A stretch of 64,000 nt of DNA from Porphyromonas canoris. GTDB lineage: Bacteria > Bacteroidota > Bacteroidia > Bacteroidales > Porphyromonadaceae. The first letter of the stretch is position 1. Every line of letters begins with the position of its first letter. Of the stretch, positions 27,823 to 34,960 are shown in pieces. The notes beneath the pieces are model-generated. The model had not been told where the DNA came from. It saw nothing but the letters and a program-made list of their open reading frames with translations, and searched no databases. The stretch lies in the NCBI RefSeq assembly GCF_000769115.1, contig NZ_JQZV01000003.1, positions 1-64,000 on the forward strand, read 5' to 3'. The position numbers and the translations under genes were made by a program.

Positions 27823-29028
27823 ATGAAAGAAGAAATGGATGAACGACCAGAAGGGAAGCAATCCAAGAATGAACGGATAGAGTCCTTTCTAAGGGAGCAC
27901 TATGACTTTCGATTCAACACCGTAAAAAGTCGCACGGAGTTTCGATACTCGAATAAAGAAGCACTTTTCTACCCGCTCGGTAAATTCGATATCAACTCCA
28001 TGCGACGGCTATTGGATTCTTCACAAGGTATCAGTACTTCGGCAGAGAATATACGAGCGATATTGGAAAGTGATTTCTGTCCGCGTATCAATCCTGTACA
28101 GGAGTATTTCCAAAAACTATCGAAGTGGAACGAGGGAGAGGATTCGGAGATTATTCACTTGGCTTCGTGCGTAACGGTTCGGAATCCTGAGAAGTGGCAA
28201 ACCTACTTGACCAAATGGCTTATTGCAGTGGTGGCGAATGCGATGGATGATTTATTCTGTCGCAATCACACCTGTCTGGTTTTGACTGGAGAGCAGGGTA
28301 AGTTTAAGACCACTTTCTTAGACTTGCTTTGTCCCGTGGAGCTAAAAGCATATTTGTTTACGGGTACTATTGACCCTCAAAACAAGGATACGCAGACCCT
28401 TATAGCCGAATACCTGTTTATCAATATCGACGACCAACTCAAAGCCCTCAACAAAAGAGACGAAAATGAGTTGAAGAATCTCATAACAACTCCACGGGTT
28501 AAGTATCGCAGACCATACGATACGTACATCGAAGAGTATCCTCACTTAGCCAGTTTTATGGCTTCGGTAAATGGTAATGACTTCCTTACGGATCCGACGG
28601 GTAGTCGTCGGTTTCTTCCTTTTGAAGTAGAAGCTATTGACATAGAAGCTGCTAAACAGGTCAATATCAATAAGGTTTATTCGGAGGCTTGGTGGTATTG
28701 GGAAAGTGGATATCGGTACTGGTTTGATGATGCTGAGATTGCAGAGTTGCACCGAGAGAGCGAAGGCTTTCATGTGCAGACAGTCGAATACGAAATGTTG
28801 CTCAAAGGCTTTGAGAAACCAAGTCCTACGGAAGAATCTTATATGACTACTTCGGAAGTCCTGAATTATTTGCGTGGATACACTACGCTGAACCTCTCTG
28901 AAAAACGAATGGGAGAAGCTCTGCGCAAAGCAGGATTTGAACGAAAGTCTCGACGGATAGGAGGTAACCCTATGTATGTTTATCATATCAGGAAAGTCTT
29001 CCCGAATCCGTTCGTGAGTTCCTTTTGA
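27823..29028 (+). CDS. VapE/VirE-family P-loop ATPase
   Basis: This protein (401 aa from the ATG at 27823; an ATG at 27835 is also possible) belongs to the VapE (virulence-associated E) family, helicase-like ATPases often paired with primases in phages and mobile elements. The P-loop is GEQGKFKTT (156-164), and a Walker B-like YLFINIDDQ follows. FMASVNGNDFLTDPTGSRRF holds the sensor and arginine-finger region typical of the family. The C-terminus (about 345-400) is a small winged-helix-like part. It probably unwinds or loads DNA during element replication with the primase encoded downstream. Longer readings begin inside the preceding gene and are not used. Confidence 0.82.
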   Translation: MKEEMDERPEGKQSKNERIESFLREHYDFRFNTVKSRTEFRYSNKEALFYPLGKFDINSMRRLLDSSQGISTSAENIRAILESDFCPRINPVQEYFQKLSKWNEGEDSEIIHLASCVTVRNPEKWQTYLTKWLIAVVANAMDDLFCRNHTCLVLTGEQGKFKTTFLDLLCPVELKAYLFTGTIDPQNKDTQTLIAEYLFINIDDQLKALNKRDENELKNLITTPRVKYRRPYDTYIEEYPHLASFMASVNGNDFLTDPTGSRRFLPFEVEAIDIEAAKQVNINKVYSEAWWYWESGYRYWFDDAEIAELHRESEGFHVQTVEYEMLLKGFEKPSPTEESYMTTSEVLNYLRGYTTLNLSEKRMGEALRKAGFERKSRRIGGNPMYVYHIRKVFPNPFVSSF

Positions 29029-29074
29029 CCTATTGATAAATTACAGTTACTACTTACTACAAGAGATACTAATC

Positions 29075-29196
29075 CAGTGAAAGAAAAAAGATTGAGCGTG
29101 TAGTATGGTTTTATAATCTGTCTTACAACAGAGTTACTACTCGCACCGATGATACTACTACAAGAAAACAGGTTACGACTCTTTTTCTTTTCACTG
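29075..29196. repeat. Spaced inverted repeat between the ATPase and primase genes
   Basis: CAGTGAAAGAAAAAAG (29075-29090) is the near-complement (15 of 16) of 29181-29196. Between the arms short direct repeats occur (GTTACTACT at 29046 and 29132; ACTACAAGA near 29056 and 29157). The 227-bp gap lies between replication genes, so an origin or regulatory region is possible. Confidence 0.4.
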
Positions 29197-29255
29197 TGAA
29201 AGAGTTATCCATCCATATTCATGTAGTAAGGAAAATCTCCAAAACTTAGAAAAAC

Positions 29256-30146
29256 ATGATGAATATTGAACATATAAAATCCTTATCTCTGAAGGATTAT
29301 TTGGCTAATAAAGGCCATTACCCAGTGAAGGAGTATACGACTTATGGAATGTATAGAAGTCCTTTTCGGGAAGAGAGTAGCCCCAGTTTCAAGGTCGATT
29401 ACAGAGCAAGTCTCTGGTATGACTTTGGAAGCGGTGAAGGTGGCAGCATAATTGATTTGGTAATGAAACTACATGGCTGCACACTGTCTCAAGCAATTGG
29501 ACTTTTAGAAGACCGTGTAGAGATTAGCCCTCTTATGCAGAATGACTTTGACCGACAGGCTGAGAGTGGCGAAGAGATGAAAATAATCGAAGCCGCCTCT
29601 TTGCATCATCCTAATTTGCTGAGATATCTACAAGACCGTAAGATTGATTGTTCTGTGGCGAAACGATACTGTCGTGAGATTCACTATCAAGTAAAAGGGC
29701 GTACTTATTACGCTATCGGAATGCCTAACGACTTGGGAGGTTATGCCATTCGTAATCTCTATTTCAAAGGCTGTTTACCTCCTTCCAGTATCTCCTCCTT
29801 TGATCGAAATACGGATACTATCAATCTCTTTGAAGGATTTATAGATTACTTGAGTTTTTGTACCCTTTATCCTGACAGAAATACTGAATCTGCGATTGTA
29901 CTGAACTCTGTAAACAATCTCCAAAAGGCTCATTCCTTACTCTCGAAATATGCCATTGTTAACGCTTATCTCGATAACGATGCAGCAGGAAAGAAAACGC
30001 TTGAAGTGCTTTGGAGAATGAATCTTCGCGTTAATGATTGCTCCATCCTTTATGAGGGACATAAGGACTTGAATGATTTTCTCTGTCGAAAAAATCAAGA
30101 ACTCATTTCTCCTCCGAGAATGAAAAGTCGGGGACTCAAACGATGA
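29256..30146 (+). CDS. DnaG-like Toprim primase of the mobile element
   Basis: A 296-aa primase-like protein. The N-terminus resembles the CHC2 zinc-binding domain of DnaG in layout (SPFREESSPSFKVDY, then WYDFGSGEGGSIIDLVMKLH) but the zinc cysteines and histidine are missing. The Toprim half shows LFEGFIDYLSF with Glu193 and LDNDAAGKK with Asp240 and Asp242, the metal-binding acidic residues. It probably primes replication of the excised circle together with the VapE ATPase. The start is MM at 29256 or 29259. mobC follows after a dyad-rich gap. Confidence 0.82.
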   Translation: MMNIEHIKSLSLKDYLANKGHYPVKEYTTYGMYRSPFREESSPSFKVDYRASLWYDFGSGEGGSIIDLVMKLHGCTLSQAIGLLEDRVEISPLMQNDFDRQAESGEEMKIIEAASLHHPNLLRYLQDRKIDCSVAKRYCREIHYQVKGRTYYAIGMPNDLGGYAIRNLYFKGCLPPSSISSFDRNTDTINLFEGFIDYLSFCTLYPDRNTESAIVLNSVNNLQKAHSLLSKYAIVNAYLDNDAAGKKTLEVLWRMNLRVNDCSILYEGHKDLNDFLCRKNQELISPPRMKSRGLKR

Positions 30147-30155
30147 ATGGGTATG

Positions 30156-30233
30156 GAGTCAAGCCCTTTGCTTATTAGAGGAGCAAGTTTGTGTTTTGGT
30201 CAGACCAAAACCTTGCTCTTCGAGGATTGACTC
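30156..30233. repeat. Nested inverted repeats upstream of mobC, candidate oriT
   Basis: Three concentric dyads share one centre region: GAGTCAA (30156-30162) with TTGACTC (30227-30233); GAGCAAG (30181-30187) with CTTGCTC (30212-30218); and GTTTTGGTC (30193-30201) with GACCAAAAC (30203-30211), separated by one base. It lies 42 nt before the mobC ATG, the usual place for a transfer origin. It could also serve as an operator or as the primase terminator. Confidence 0.5.
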
Positions 30234-30274
30234 ATCCCGTTGGTCTATTCATAAATCAAAAAACAAATGCAGTA

Positions 30275-30637
30275 ATGAAGACAATAGAAAATCGTAATAC
30301 GAACGATCGCCCACCCAAACGACCGGTAGAAAAGAAGAAATATAAGGTTACACTGAAAATGGCAACCGAGGAGTTCTACTCTCTGAAAGCTAAAGCACGT
30401 CTTGCTGGGATTACCCGAAGTGAATACATCCGTCGTTGTATCGCTGCGAGTATCGTCAGGCAGAGGCTGTCTCCCGAATTGATGAATCACCTTCGTCAGC
30501 TAAGTGGAATGGCCAATAATGTCAATCAGATTGCCCACAAAGCCAATGCTATGGGATACGCACGAGTCTATCAAGACAACCTTGTGATGACTGAGAGATT
30601 GGACAATATCATAAAACGAATCGAAGATGATTGCTAA
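30275..30637 (+). CDS. MobC-type mobilization accessory protein
   Basis: A 120-aa basic protein. The N-terminal half has a ribbon-helix-helix-like segment (YKVTLKMATEEFYSLKAKAR, then GITRSEYIRRCI). The C-terminal half has the MobC pattern RQLSGMANNVNQIAHKANAM. MobC proteins bind near the nick site and help the relaxase open oriT. The ATG at 30275 is chosen; an earlier ATG at 30191 would lie inside the dyad. The 3' end overlaps the relaxase start by 11 nt, showing translational coupling. Confidence 0.8.
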   Translation: MKTIENRNTNDRPPKRPVEKKKYKVTLKMATEEFYSLKAKARLAGITRSEYIRRCIAASIVRQRLSPELMNHLRQLSGMANNVNQIAHKANAMGYARVYQDNLVMTERLDNIIKRIEDDC

Positions 30638-31568
30638 GATTGTTCAGGGGAGAGGATTTCGAGGGGTGATAAACTATGTTTTGGAGAAAGAGCGTGCTCA
30701 GCTCTTGCAGGCGGAAGGCATTCGTCTGAAAGATAGAGAAGCTATAATCCGAAGCTTTATTACTCAAAGTAAACTTAATCCCAAGATTACGAAACCTGTA
30801 GCCCACATCTCTTTGGATTTTTCAGCCCAAGATAAGGCGCATTTAACGGATGCTTTTATGGTCAAGGTGGCACAGGAATATTTACAGAAAATGGGCTACT
30901 CCAACACGCAGTATCTTATTGCTCGTCATCACGATACAGACCATCCACACATACACATGGTAATCAATCGTATTGATAACGATGGTCGAAGAATTTCAGA
31001 TCAAAATGAAAAACTACGTAGCACAAAGGTCTGCATGGAACTGACTAAGAAATACGGATTATATATTGCTTCTGGAAAAGAGAATGTCAAGCGTGAACGG
31101 CTGAAAGGGAACGACAAAACCAAATATGAGATTTACGATGCTCTCAAAAAAGCTATTCCTCAAAGTTTGACGTGGGGACAGTTGCAAGCAACCCTAAAGC
31201 AATCAGGTATAGGCTTGGAATTCAAGATAAATGGCAATACGTATAAGATTCAGGGCATCATTTTTGAGAAAGATGGTAATCGGATTTCAGGCTCCCATGT
31301 AGATAGAGAATGTAGCTTCTCAAAGATTGACAGGCAGATTAAAGATAATGCCTATCAAGCACTGCAAGTGGCAGAAAAACAAGAGTTCAAAACATCAGAA
31401 ACTGGAGGTGTGATGGATGCTCTTGATTCTCTTATTGGGCAACTCAGCATTTTCTCACTTTTTGATAGCCCTCATTATGATGCGACACTTGCCGAATACA
31501 TTCAGGCTCTGAAAGCCCGAAAGTTGGCGGCTAAAAGCAAAATCAGAATACGCAGAGTACTGCACTAA
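30627..31568 (+). CDS. MobA/VirD2-like relaxase (MOBP type)
   Basis: This relaxase has 313 aa and nicks oriT to start mobilization. A probable nucleophile is Tyr17 (GVINYVLEKE). The three-histidine metal motif is clear in RHHDTDHPHIHMVINR (His106, His108, His110). The C-terminal part (about 160-313) has no helicase or primase domain, so it is a short Bacteroides-type relaxase. It overlaps mobC by 11 nt. No coupling protein or type IV secretion genes are present, so the element is mobilizable rather than self-transmissible. Confidence 0.9.
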   Translation: MIAKIVQGRGFRGVINYVLEKERAQLLQAEGIRLKDREAIIRSFITQSKLNPKITKPVAHISLDFSAQDKAHLTDAFMVKVAQEYLQKMGYSNTQYLIARHHDTDHPHIHMVINRIDNDGRRISDQNEKLRSTKVCMELTKKYGLYIASGKENVKRERLKGNDKTKYEIYDALKKAIPQSLTWGQLQATLKQSGIGLEFKINGNTYKIQGIIFEKDGNRISGSHVDRECSFSKIDRQIKDNAYQALQVAEKQEFKTSETGGVMDALDSLIGQLSIFSLFDSPHYDATLAEYIQALKARKLAAKSKIRIRRVLH

Positions 31569-31593
31569 TGTTTAATCACAAAAGAAAAAGTAT

Positions 31594-32316
31594 ATGTACA
31601 CAGATAGAATAGATACTTCGGCCGTATATGGTCTGTTTGAGGAATTGAAGCAAAGTCTTACGGAAATGGCTTCCTCCTTAAAGGGAAGATCTGAACAACA
31701 AACGATCGACTTGAGTAAAATCGAAGAGCTTCTCGGGAAGATGAATACACTTTCAAAGCAAGAGGTGTTTTCTCCCGAACAAATCAGTGTCTTGGAAGAA
31801 ATACTTACCAAGAGCGTAGTGGCAGGAATGGAAATCGTCTTTGAGAAGTTGGAGGGATGGGATTCAGAGAAAAAAGAGACTCTACAAGCCATTGAGGCGA
31901 AAATTGATGAGATGGGCAAAGAGAGTCGCACTGTCATCCGCAAAGAACATGTTTTTAGTCTTGACTTTAAGAACAGTAAAACGGTTATCACTCTTTGCTG
32001 TATGGGACTTGTTCTTTTGTTTTCTCTGGTTGGAAACTTCTGGCAAATGCGACAAAACGGTAAACTATCGGATAATGATTTGAAGTATCGCTACATCAAA
32101 ATGTATGGAGAAGCCAATCAGGAAAAACTAATGGATTTGGAAACGGTTTTTACTTATCAGAGAGACGAAGAGCAGATTGCTCTCATCCGAGAACAAGTGG
32201 AAACTTACGAACGATTGGTCAAAGAACAGGCAGAAAAGACAGAGCGAGCCCGCCTGAACACATCCCAAGCAAATGAACTTCAGAAGCAGGCAGAGTTCAT
32301 AAAACAACGGAAATAA
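31594..32316 (+). CDS. Coiled-coil membrane protein of the mobilization region, unknown
   Basis: A 240-aa protein. A helical N-terminal half (about 1-115) is followed by one hydrophobic segment (about 129-148, VITLCCMGLVLLFSLVGNFW) and a second long coiled coil (about 175-240, rich in Glu, Gln, Lys and Arg). It lies 25 nt after the relaxase and is closed by a terminator at 32348-32382, so it is the last gene of the mobilization transcript. Proteins of this kind often accompany relaxases in Bacteroides elements; a link to the membrane transfer channel is a guess. Confidence 0.6.
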   Translation: MYTDRIDTSAVYGLFEELKQSLTEMASSLKGRSEQQTIDLSKIEELLGKMNTLSKQEVFSPEQISVLEEILTKSVVAGMEIVFEKLEGWDSEKKETLQAIEAKIDEMGKESRTVIRKEHVFSLDFKNSKTVITLCCMGLVLLFSLVGNFWQMRQNGKLSDNDLKYRYIKMYGEANQEKLMDLETVFTYQRDEEQIALIREQVETYERLVKEQAEKTERARLNTSQANELQKQAEFIKQRK

Positions 32317-32347
32317 ATGCTTCTCTTCTACACCCATTAAAAGATTT

Positions 32348-32382
32348 AAGGGAATGAGAAAATAAATCCTCATTCCCTTTTT
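32348..32382 (+). terminator. Terminator ending the mobilization operon
   Basis: AAGGGAATGAG (32348-32358) pairs perfectly with 32369-32379, followed by a T run. Confidence 0.85.
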
Positions 32383-32400
32383 CTATGCTATTTCATTTCA

Positions 32401-32408
32401 TATCTTTG
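32401..32408 (+). promoter_or_regulatory. Promoter -7 box before the short XRE gene
   Basis: TATCTTTG, 25 nt before the ATG at 32434. Confidence 0.5.
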
Positions 32409-32433
32409 CACTATCAAAAGAACATTGAACGCG

Positions 32434-32598
32434 ATGGATAAACCCATGAATCGAATCAAAGAAGTGCTTGAGGAAAAAGGAATTAAGCAAACATGGCTTG
32501 CCGAAAAACTTGGCAAGAGCTTCAGCATTGTCAATGCCTATGTCTGCAACCGACGACAAGAAAATTTCAAAAATTATTTTATCGATTCTAGTTACTGA
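32434..32598 (+). pseudogene. Truncated XRE-family HTH regulator (54 aa)
   Basis: The first 41 residues match the Cro/CI-type HTH of many Bacteroidota regulators (MNRIKEVLEEKGIKQTWLAE, then KLGKSFSIVNAYVCNRRQ). The usual last helices (a stretch like P-x-L-x-x-L-x-x-I-A) are replaced by ENFKNYFIDSSY and a stop. This looks like a 3' deletion or recombination junction, so the protein is probably non-functional or a dominant fragment. It has its own promoter box. It lies exactly where the mobilization module meets the AT-rich cargo, so it may mark the insertion point. The following gap to 32805 shows nothing else. Confidence 0.6.
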
Positions 32599-32805
32599 CA
32601 AATCATAAACTATAGATATAAATAGTTTTAGTATAGATTGATGAATTAATTCTTTATTCGTTCTTTGATTGATTTATTGAATCTGTGATGAGAGTAGAGG
32701 TGAGTAAACAGAGGTAGCTTATCTAGAGATGTTTTTATATCCCGACAAGACATTTAGGGTACTATTCGCTTAAAATATAGTTTCAAAAAGACAGAATTTG
32801 TTTCG

Positions 32806-33879
32806 ATGAAAAATTCAAGAAAATACATATCTATTCAACGGATAAGAATCAGACAAGATAAATTAGAGCGTTTGAGAAGAAAATCTGTTAAAAAGAAACG
32901 ACAAAGAAATATTGATAGCAATGGTAGGAAAAAGGATAAAGAATGGGAAATTAACGAAAGACATTCTTTGTATGGGCATGCTAAGCGAATAGCTGTTTCT
33001 GCAAGACAGAATCTTAGTTTGCTCAAGGACTCAGAAAATGTATTGGATTTTATGAGAAAAATTGAAAACGCAACAGCTAAAAATCAAAAAGTAATTCTTA
33101 CTCTTGACCTCAGGCAAGTTACAAGTATTGATATTGGGGCTATTAGTGTTTTGTTATCTAAAATAAATAAACTAACTCAGAGGAATATACAAGCTATTTG
33201 CAAGTTGCCACAAGACGGTAATTGTAAGAAAATGTTTTTTGAGTCAGGTTTTTCTGATCATATGAGAGATTTGCAAGGAGGGAGAATACTCTACAATAAA
33301 AAAAATAAAAACTTAATGGTAAACCGAGGTTTTGATAAAACGAGCAATCGAGAAATCGGGTTGGCCATTAAAGATTCTGTTAAGTATTTAACAGGGGTTG
33401 AAGATACCTTTAGACCATTATATAGTATAGCTCAAGAAATGTGTGCCAATTCAGTGGAACATGCCAATCGGTACAATAAGAATTGGCTATTTTCCGTTTG
33501 GTACAAGGATGAAGATAATGTTTGCTTCACGATGACTGATATTGGTGAGGGCATTTTGGGAACATTAAAAAGAAAATTTTCTCAAAAAATCAAAGAGCAG
33601 CTTTTGATTGATAATAAAGAAATTTTAAAACGAGCATTTGAGAAAAAGTATACTTCTGTGACCAAGGATGTTAACAGAAATAAGGGGTTGCCGAAAATAA
33701 AGAATATTTCGGATGCGAACTACATTAACAACCTGATTGTTATAACAAACAACGTGTTGATGGATTTCTCTGATAGCACAAATTCAAAAGTCTTAAACCG
33801 AAAGTTCAATGGAACTTTCTATTATTGGGAGCTAAATAAAACATGTATAGAAATATGGAAGAACAGAAAATTTGCATAG
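32806..33879 (+). CDS. STAS-like / GHKL ATPase fusion (switch-type regulator)
   Basis: A 357-aa protein. A very basic N-terminus (about 10-47, many Arg and Lys) could bind nucleic acid or membrane. A STAS-like domain follows (about 75-155; VILTLDLRQVTSIDIGAIS), then a GHKL/HATPase_c domain with N box EMCANSVEHA (Glu211, Asn215), G1 box TDIGEGI (244-250) and G2-like NKGLPKIK (292-299). This is the arrangement of anti-sigma kinase and anti-anti-sigma parts in one chain. It has no receiver or dimerization/phospho-His domain, so it is not a classical sensor kinase. The next gene overlaps its 3' end by 37 nt. AT-rich composition marks it as acquired. Its signal and target are unknown. Confidence 0.75.
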   Translation: MKNSRKYISIQRIRIRQDKLERLRRKSVKKKRQRNIDSNGRKKDKEWEINERHSLYGHAKRIAVSARQNLSLLKDSENVLDFMRKIENATAKNQKVILTLDLRQVTSIDIGAISVLLSKINKLTQRNIQAICKLPQDGNCKKMFFESGFSDHMRDLQGGRILYNKKNKNLMVNRGFDKTSNREIGLAIKDSVKYLTGVEDTFRPLYSIAQEMCANSVEHANRYNKNWLFSVWYKDEDNVCFTMTDIGEGILGTLKRKFSQKIKEQLLIDNKEILKRAFEKKYTSVTKDVNRNKGLPKIKNISDANYINNLIVITNNVLMDFSDSTNSKVLNRKFNGTFYYWELNKTCIEIWKNRKFA

Positions 33880-34295
33880 CCCTAGCTGATTATTCAAAGA
33901 GTCCAGGGCCAAGATATTGTTATCAGGGAGATGATTCTGGTGAAGATTTTTACCACAAGATTCTGAATAAAAAATTCAAAGAGGCCTTTGATAAGAAGCT
34001 AGAACTCGAAGTGAATTTAGATGGTCCTGATGGATATGCCTCATCATTTCTTGACGAAGCATTTGGTAATCTTATTTTTGATTTTGGACAGAAGAATGTG
34101 CAGAGTCACGTAAAAATCATTTCGAATGAGGAGCCTGAATGGATTGAGATGATTGAGAAAGAAACTTTTCCAGAATGGGAGAAACGGCGTAAAGGTAATC
34201 AATCTCCTAAAAAAACTGTTGAGCACGAAGAATGGTGGCGTTTTAACTTTGCAAATAATTCAACAGAGAGACAAAAATGGATAGGCAAGAGCTGA
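33843..34295 (+). CDS. DUF4325 STAS-like protein
   Basis: A 150-aa protein (138 aa if the ATG at 33855 is used). The core matches the STAS-like DUF4325 family: SGEDFYHKIL near 32-41, then a beta strand LELEVNLDGPDG and the signature YASSFLDEAFGNL (65-77), where the SSF Ser is the position expected for a switch phosphosite. A GGGAG at 33827-33831 supports the ATG at 33843. It overlaps the ATPase gene by 37 nt and the next gene by 19 nt, so the three are made together. I infer that the ATPase acts on this protein, as kinases act on STAS partners. Trp residues near the end (EEWWRFNF) may form a binding patch. Confidence 0.75.
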   Translation: MYRNMEEQKICIALADYSKSPGPRYCYQGDDSGEDFYHKILNKKFKEAFDKKLELEVNLDGPDGYASSFLDEAFGNLIFDFGQKNVQSHVKIISNEEPEWIEMIEKETFPEWEKRRKGNQSPKKTVEHEEWWRFNFANNSTERQKWIGKS

Positions 34296-34867
34296 TGTTA
34301 TGCGGGTTGCAAATCTCTGATTGGATTGGGGTCGTAGAAATCATTGTAAGTTCCGCGATTGGCATTTGGGTTGCTATTACCGTACAAAATAATCTCACAA
34401 AAAGCAGGTATTTAAAAGAATACTTTATCAATGAGGTAAAAGACATTAGAGATTTATATAAATCATTTATAAACCGACTTTATAAGAGTGAGATTTCGGC
34501 TATAGATATTAAAGATTGGTTTAAAGTTATGTCTGAGAGGACTCAAAATTTAGATAAGTTCCTTTATGAAGAGTATTGTAAGTTTGATAGTTTTTTGATA
34601 GTTTCTAAACATGCAGAAATTCAGCGCAAAATCACCTCAATGGACGAATTTAACGAGAATTATAAAGAGCCTACAATATCATTTGCAAATTCCTCTAAGA
34701 ACGAAATTCTTAAACTTCATTCTGAATTAAGTTGTGTTTTGACTCAAAGGATTATTGACATAAACTCAGCGAAAAAGCGAAAGAGAAAGAAAAAAAAGCA
34801 TATAAGCGGATCGAAAATCTGCAATGTATTTACTATCCATATTATCAATTTGCATAAAGGGATCTGA
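34277..34867 (+). CDS. Membrane-anchored third component of the STAS/GHKL operon, unknown
   Basis: A 196-aa protein. One hydrophobic helix lies at about 14-37 (SDWIGVVEIIVSSAIGIWVA); a soluble, helical domain (about 45-165) follows, then a lysine/arginine-rich stretch (about 166-175) and a short hydrophobic tail. It overlaps the DUF4325 gene by 19 nt, the tightest sign that it belongs with it. I recognise no enzyme motif. With a regulator pair ahead of it, a membrane effector or sensor role is the simplest reading, but this is inference. The gap to the next gene (34868-34960) holds no clear terminator. Confidence 0.65.
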   Translation: MDRQELMLCGLQISDWIGVVEIIVSSAIGIWVAITVQNNLTKSRYLKEYFINEVKDIRDLYKSFINRLYKSEISAIDIKDWFKVMSERTQNLDKFLYEEYCKFDSFLIVSKHAEIQRKITSMDEFNENYKEPTISFANSSKNEILKLHSELSCVLTQRIIDINSAKKRKRKKKKHISGSKICNVFTIHIINLHKGI

Positions 34868-34960
34868 ATTATCGTCCTTTGTAACCACCCAAATGTAAGG
34901 GTAAAAACAATATTACATGGACAAAAAGAATGACAAAAGTTATAAAATTAGATAATTAAT

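Noticed and set aside
27823-30146. Prophage
   Set aside because: VapE and primase occur in phages, but no capsid, terminase, tail or lysis genes are present; mobC and a relaxase point to a mobilizable element.
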